Source: Tetrapyrgos nigripes
Lineage: Eukaryota > Basidiomycota > Agaricomycetes > Agaricales > Campanellaceae
NCBI GenBank assembly: GCA_013368315.1
Contig: JAACJM010000064.1
Location: forward strand, 328,562-392,561
Direction of reading: 5' to 3'
Length of the DNA: 64,000 nt
A program made the translations under genes and the position numbers. Positions within the stretch are counted from its first letter, which is position 1. Every line of letters starts with the position of its first letter. The notes below the pieces were generated by a model, which worked only from the letters and a program-made list of their open reading frames with translations, did not search any database and was not told where the DNA came from. Shown here piece after piece: positions 59,301 through 64,000 of the stretch.

Positions 59301-61875
59301 GTTTGGAATCAACTCAAAATCCGAAGGTGAATTCCATTCGACATCTATGTCACAAATCTGTTCACGATTAGAAGGTGTGAATTACATTTTTCTTGATGAG
59401 GTTTCCATGTTATCATGCAAAGATATGTATAAAATTAGTGCAAAATTGGCAACAGCTCTAAACTTGGCTCACCTTCCATTTGGTGGAATGAATATGATCT
59501 TTGCAGGTGATTTCAGTCAACTTCCTCCTGCGATTGGTGGTGAAGGTGTGGCTTTGTATAGTCATTCCATTGGTTCTTCACCCAAATCAAAGTCTGATCA
59601 AGAAAGCTCAATAGGACAGCATTTATGGCACCAGATAACTACAGTTGTTATGCTGAGAAAAAACATGCGACAGACTCAGACATCAGACAGAGATACCATG
59701 TACAGAACAGCATTGGAGAACATGAGGTATAGGTCATGTACACCTCAAGACACTACATTTTTGCGTAGCTTGATTGCAAGTCCCCATAACTCAATGAAAT
59801 CACTTAGAGAAGAAAATTTCCGGAATACTCCAATAATTCTTACTTATAACAAGCACAAGGATGTTGTCAACAGACTAGGCACTGAGAGATTTGCTGCTGA
59901 GACTGGACAGAAATTGACATCATTCTATTCTGAGGATGAGCATATTGTTCTTGATGACATTCCAGAGCATGAAAAACAATCCAGGAAACGACGCAAGTCA
60001 AGGAAGTTTAAGGTGAATAATAGCATTCAAAATCAATTGTGGAATCAGCCACACTCCTATAGTGATAAACAAACTCCTGGTAGATTGGATTTATGTCTTG
60101 GAATGCCCATGGTGATCAGATTTAATAGTGCAACTGAGTTATGCATCACTAAAGGACAAGAAGGCCATGTACATGGTTGGAAATCAAAAAAAGGGAAACA
60201 TGGCAAGCCTGTATTAGATGTTTTATTTATTAAACTTCATAACCCACCTAAACCTCCATCTCCAATTCAGTTTGATGGTTTACCAGAGAATGTTGTACCC
60301 ATTACAAGAAATACTGTCCGAATTGAGTGTAAACTAGCAGATGATTCTGAAATTACTATTTCACGCCAACAAGTTGAAGTTCTCCCAAACTTTGCTATGA
60401 CTGATTTTGCCTCCCAAGGAAAAACTAGAGACTGGAATGTTGTAGACATCAATAATAGCAAAGATTTCAGAGCTATCTATACTGCACTATCACGAAGTGC
60501 CTGTGCTAATCAAACATTGATTCTTCAAGGTTTTAATACAAGTTTACTGACAGGTGGTCTGAGGAATAAGGGAGGATATAGACAAGAATTGAGAGAATTA
60601 GAGATTTTGGATGAAATAACAAGACTAAAATACTCAAGTCAGCTACCAGTCTCTGTCGTTGGTGATCGCCGTTCAAGTCTAATTAAGTCATTCAGAAATT
60701 GGAAAGGCCCAAACTTTGTCCCTTCTAATGTACATGAGTCAATTCAATAGAATGAAGCTGACCCACTCCCTGACACATTAGAGCCTGCAGAAACATGGCA
60801 CATTATTGAAGATGACAAATCACCTCAGAAACAAAAAGGAAGACAAATAAAGTGAAATTTCAAACCAGCACAAGGAGCAGCAGAACAACCATTACAGTCA
60901 ACTCTGAAAAGAAAAGACAGCAGCCAAGAAAGAAATGAGAGCTTTTCAGCCAAGAAACTTAAAAGCCAACATGTTTCATTGTTGATCCCTAGTACTGTTG
61001 GACATCATGCCTTTCTGGATTGGGATAATAACAGCTGTGCTTATGACTCAGCCATCATGCTTCTCTATCATTTGTACTCCTACTATTACTTGAAGTTTAC
61101 AAATGAATCAATTCATTTTATCCAGATTCCAATGACAAAAATTGCTACATGCTTTTCGATCTCAAGTATTAGATCTGACCCAACCTAGAGAACAACTAAG
61201 ACATAGTTTGCATCACATCAGTCCAACAACTTTCTCTTATGGCATGTACGCAGATGTCCGGGAAGTGCTATATAATCTAACACAATCTGATTCTGCCTTC
61301 AGGAGAAAAAAAGTTGTCTGTGATAATGGCCATGTTCATAAACCATGGAAAAACAGTACAAGTTTGCTTCTTGACTGTACAACTCATACATATCCCTCAA
61401 TTCAAGCATGGATCAATAATTATGTAGAGCCTTTTTCGTTCAAATGCTGAATGTGCTATTCAGATTTCTTCATGGTTTATGAATTTCTTAGATTTCCTGA
61501 ATTCTTCTTGATATCTATTCCAGGAGAGTCATCAATGCAGATTGAAAAGGTCATAAATTTAACGGTAAATCAAGAACAAAAAAGTTACAGTCTCAAAGCA
61601 ATAATCTATTTCGGAGCTAGTCACTTCATTCTCAGGATTCTGTCCAATGAAGAAGATTGGATATACGATGGCATCAAGTATGGTTTACCACAACGATCCA
61701 ATACTGAAGATACTGAGGATGCATCAATGAATTACTTTCAAGACAAAAAGGCAGCACTCGCACTTTATGTAACTTCTATCTAGCTATGAGTATATACAAA
61801 TAATAACTCTTTATGGAAATGTACTACTTGGCAAATATGGGCCTTGTTATTGCCACGCGAAGCGGTGGCCCACAA
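53358..61875 (+). mobile_element. 8.5 kb Helitron with Rep-Pif1 coding region
   Basis: The 5' end TTACGAGGCCCTTT, AGGGTCTCGTTCTTATAATC and the 3' end GCCACGCGAAGCGGTGGCCC ACAA match the 139 bp element at 12570-12708, which fixes both termini to within a few bases. The 3' end forms a hairpin, and GGCCTTGTTA before it is the approximate inverse of the 5' TTACGAGGCC, an asymmetric terminal inverted repeat. The body encodes one long Rep-helicase protein with a protease-like C-terminus. The left flank is repeat copy C. Confidence 0.8.
54148..61783 (+). pseudogene. Helitron Rep-Pif1 helicase with C-terminal protease-like domain
   Basis: One frame from ATG 54148 (MPLPDSSSSHTSDFNS) to about 61130, then shifted by one base, is broken by TGA at 55663, 55735, 57415 and 60853, TAG at 60748 and, in the second frame, TGA at 61448. 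After repeated EIDL motifs comes a zinc-binding region (AGCGVCGQLKHASEL ... CSKVCVECRR). The Rep part shows TLHLHLLLW (HUH-type motif 2) and VSNYITKW (motif 3 with its tyrosines). The Pif1 helicase has GGMGGTGKSTVLRAL (Walker A), YIFLDEVSML (Walker B), FAGDFSQLPP and TALSRSACANQT. The C-terminus (about 61010-61780) has NNSCAYDSAIMLLYHLYS and YFGASHFILRI, a Cys and His arrangement like ubiquitin-specific-protease folds. It would nick and unwind DNA for rolling-circle transposition; with six stops it is dead as read, though barely. Confidence 0.88.
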
Positions 61876-63744
61876 GGACTTCATCAGTTAGAACCATCAA
61901 TCATCAGGAGTATTCACTCACGCTTATTAACAATGCCACATACTGGCTAGAAACCCCTCTACTGCGCTTGGAGGAGGAGGATAATGATTTCATTTGGAAC
62001 AAAAGGTCCCTGAGTTGGATACAGTTGATCCCATTATCAAAATCACCAAGCCCATCACACCTGAGATCATCATTCCACCTGAAATTGTCACAGGCAGAAG
62101 ACCTATTACCAGATCTATGATGAAGAAGACAGGAGGAGTAGAATCAGCCAATTTGCTTACTGCCAGTCTTGCTCAGGTTACATCTGAACTTGAAGCTTAT
62201 GACCCACTATCAGTTGCAGAAGCAAAACGTCAACCAGATTGGCCCAAATGGAAGGAAGCTATGGAAGAGGAGATGAGAAGGCATAAGGAACGAGGAACAT
62301 TCATTCCAGTTTACGCACCATCAGACGCCAACATTCTTACTGGAAAATGGGTTTATGGGACAAAGAAGGACAAACATGGAAAGGTCAAGGAACATCGAGC
62401 ACAACTTGTTGTGCATGGATAAAACCAAATCCTGGAAGTTGACTATTTCCCAGATGAAACATTCGCATCAGTTGCCAAGATGACATCAGGACACATCATT
62501 TTATCCATTGCAGCATATTGTAACATGGAAGTTCACCAAATGGATGTCAAATCAGCATACCTTTACAGCAAAACTGATCCCAATGAAAACATATTCATGA
62601 AACCATCCCCTGGCATCGAGATGACAGGTGTCAAACCTGGTCAAGTACTCTGTCTTCAATTAGCTCTCTACAGACTCAAACAAGCTGGATGCTGTTGGTA
62701 TCTACGATTTTGCAAAATCATGAAGGAAATCAGACTCACACGCTCTAACTTCAATCATGCCATCTTTTACCAACTTAATCCATTCATCATTCTATTCATT
62801 CATGTCGACAACATGACATTGGTTACCAATACTATGGGAAGATTAAAGAGAAGGTAGAAGTTACAGATGCAGGAGAGTTACATTGGATGTTAGGAACTGA
62901 GATATGCAGGAATAGGCAGGAACGTACATTCCAAATGTCACAACAATCCTACATCGACTCCATCATCACACGTTATGGTTTCACTGACACCAAACCTGTC
63001 TCTATACCATTCAATCCACATACTCGCTTATTGACATCACAAAGTCCTACTACCATCAAGGAAATTGGCCAGATGCATGACAAACCATATCAAGAAGCTT
63101 TAGGCGCTTTACAATATCTATGTCATGCTACACACCCAGATCTCGCCTATCCAGTCTCACAACTCGCCTGATTCGCTCATAATCCAGGCATCACACACTG
63201 GAACACTCTACGATGCATATTTTCTTATCTTAAATCAACAAAGGATCATTGGCTAACTTATGGAAAGAAGCAGATGGACATTATTGGTTATTCAGATGTG
63301 GATGGAATGTCTAACAAGGACCAACATGCTATATCCAGTTACGTCTTCATGCTCAATGGCAGAGCTATATCTTGGTCATCTAAATGACAAGACACAATCT
63401 CACTCTCCACTACCAAAGCCAAATACATTGCTCTATCTCACGCTGCCAAAGAAGCCATATGGACTCAGAACTCCATATCCGAAATCTTTGGATATATCAC
63501 TGATCCTATTCTTATTCATTCAGACAACCAATTGGCAATCGCACTCACTAAGGATGAATGTTATCATGCTCACACCAAACATATTGACATCTGTTATCAC
63601 TTTATTTGCTACATCATTGAAGAAGGCAAAATTCGACATTCATATTGCCCTACCAACAAAATGATCGCTGACATTTTCACCAAGGCTTTACCATCTCTTA
63701 AAGCCAAACACTTCACTTTGTCTATGGGACTCGCAGAGGTTTGA
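61876..63744 (+). pseudogene. Copia pol fragment: reverse transcriptase and RNase H
   Basis: From about 61994 it reads GRRPITRSMMKKTGG, PDWPKWKEAMEEEMRRHKER, GKWVYGTKKDKHGKVKEHRA, a stop, then MEVHQMDVKSAYL and ALYRLKQAGCCWYLRF. The catalytic block reads IHVDNMTLVTN, where YVDD is expected, so one catalytic Asp is lost. GALQYLCHATHPDLAYPVSQ and the RNase H part (GYSDVDGMSNKDQ, IHSDNQLAIALTKD, HIDICYHFICY) follow, with several stops and frame shifts. Gag, protease and integrase are absent: the left edge abuts the Helitron end. It is non-functional. Confidence 0.85.
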
Positions 63745-63751
63745 GAAGGAG

Positions 63752-64000
63752 TGTTGAAATTTTGTATTGACCTATACCTACAACAAACAATCTTATCTTT
63801 CTCTCCACTTCATTAGTATACACGATCCACTTGTATCCACATATGCACCACCTACTTTCTGTTATACTCCATACTTACATCGTCTCTTACATTGTTGACT
63901 CCAAACTGATATCAGCTTTTCTCCACTGTGTTATATTTTACGGACTCGTGCAGCCACAGTAGCTAACAGTATAAATACTTAGTAGTTCACTGTCTATACC
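63752..64000 (+). repeat. 3' LTR of copia element, cut by window end
   Basis: It starts TGTTGAAATTTTG right after the pol end (purine-rich GAGAAGGAG), as usual for copia elements. A TATAAATACTTAG string near 63971 could be its promoter. The right end lies outside the window. It differs from the candidate LTR at 13979, so two copia families are present. Confidence 0.7.

Overview
This window reads as nuclear DNA of a filamentous fungus, most likely a mushroom-forming basidiomycete (Agaricomycetes, probably Agaricales). Host genes carry many 50-90 nt GT-AG introns. The NLR receptor, the kinase-like gene, the Tc1, hAT and Helitron proteins and the integrase-core fragment all resemble families I know from agaric genomes. 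There is no operon structure and I found no tRNA or rRNA gene. The species cannot be named from this sequence.

Only a few genes look intact. They are a nine-exon gene of an agaric-expanded, kinase-like family (309-2580, minus), a 78-residue small secreted protein (27826-28062, minus), a three-exon secreted or membrane-anchored protein (28665-29604, minus), a four-exon NLR with about eight 40-residue TPR repeats (47275-50181, minus), and an uninterrupted Tc1 transposase (42343-43359, minus). The kinase-like protein and the NLR share a short N-terminal Gly/Ser/Asn-rich motif, which may be a homotypic signalling motif.

The rest is mostly nested mobile DNA. From left to right: copy A of a three-copy repeat (3.3-6.0 kb). 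Next a RecQ-type helicase pseudogene whose intron holds a 6 kb TIR element with a TA target duplication (7578-13623). That element carries an integrase-core gene fragment and has itself received two hAT elements and a 139 bp Helitron derivative. A decayed copia gag/protease is joined to a Ty3/gypsy pol with one LTR (14.0-21.3 kb). A secreted-protein pseudogene is split by two insertions (23.4-26.7 kb). A complete but dead hAT has a perfect 8 bp target duplication (32927-36817). A palindrome is built from about 317 bp repeats (38.6-40.5 kb). Two Tc1 elements lie back to back (40812-43729), followed by repeat copy B (43.7-46.8 kb) and, after the NLR, repeat copy C (51.2-53.3 kb). An 8.5 kb Helitron encodes a Rep-Pif1 protein with a C-terminal cysteine-protease-like domain (53358-61875). 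The window ends in copia pol and an LTR.

Mutational decay follows one pattern. Copy B differs from copy A mainly where A has CpG and B has TpG or CpA. Most premature stops in the Helitron, and two in the hAT gene, are TGA where the families have arginine (CGA to TGA). This suggests cytosine methylation or a CpG-directed RIP-like process acting on repeats. TGA ends the intact host genes, so it is a genuine stop here. All exon models and family names come from reading the sequence by eye, without alignments.
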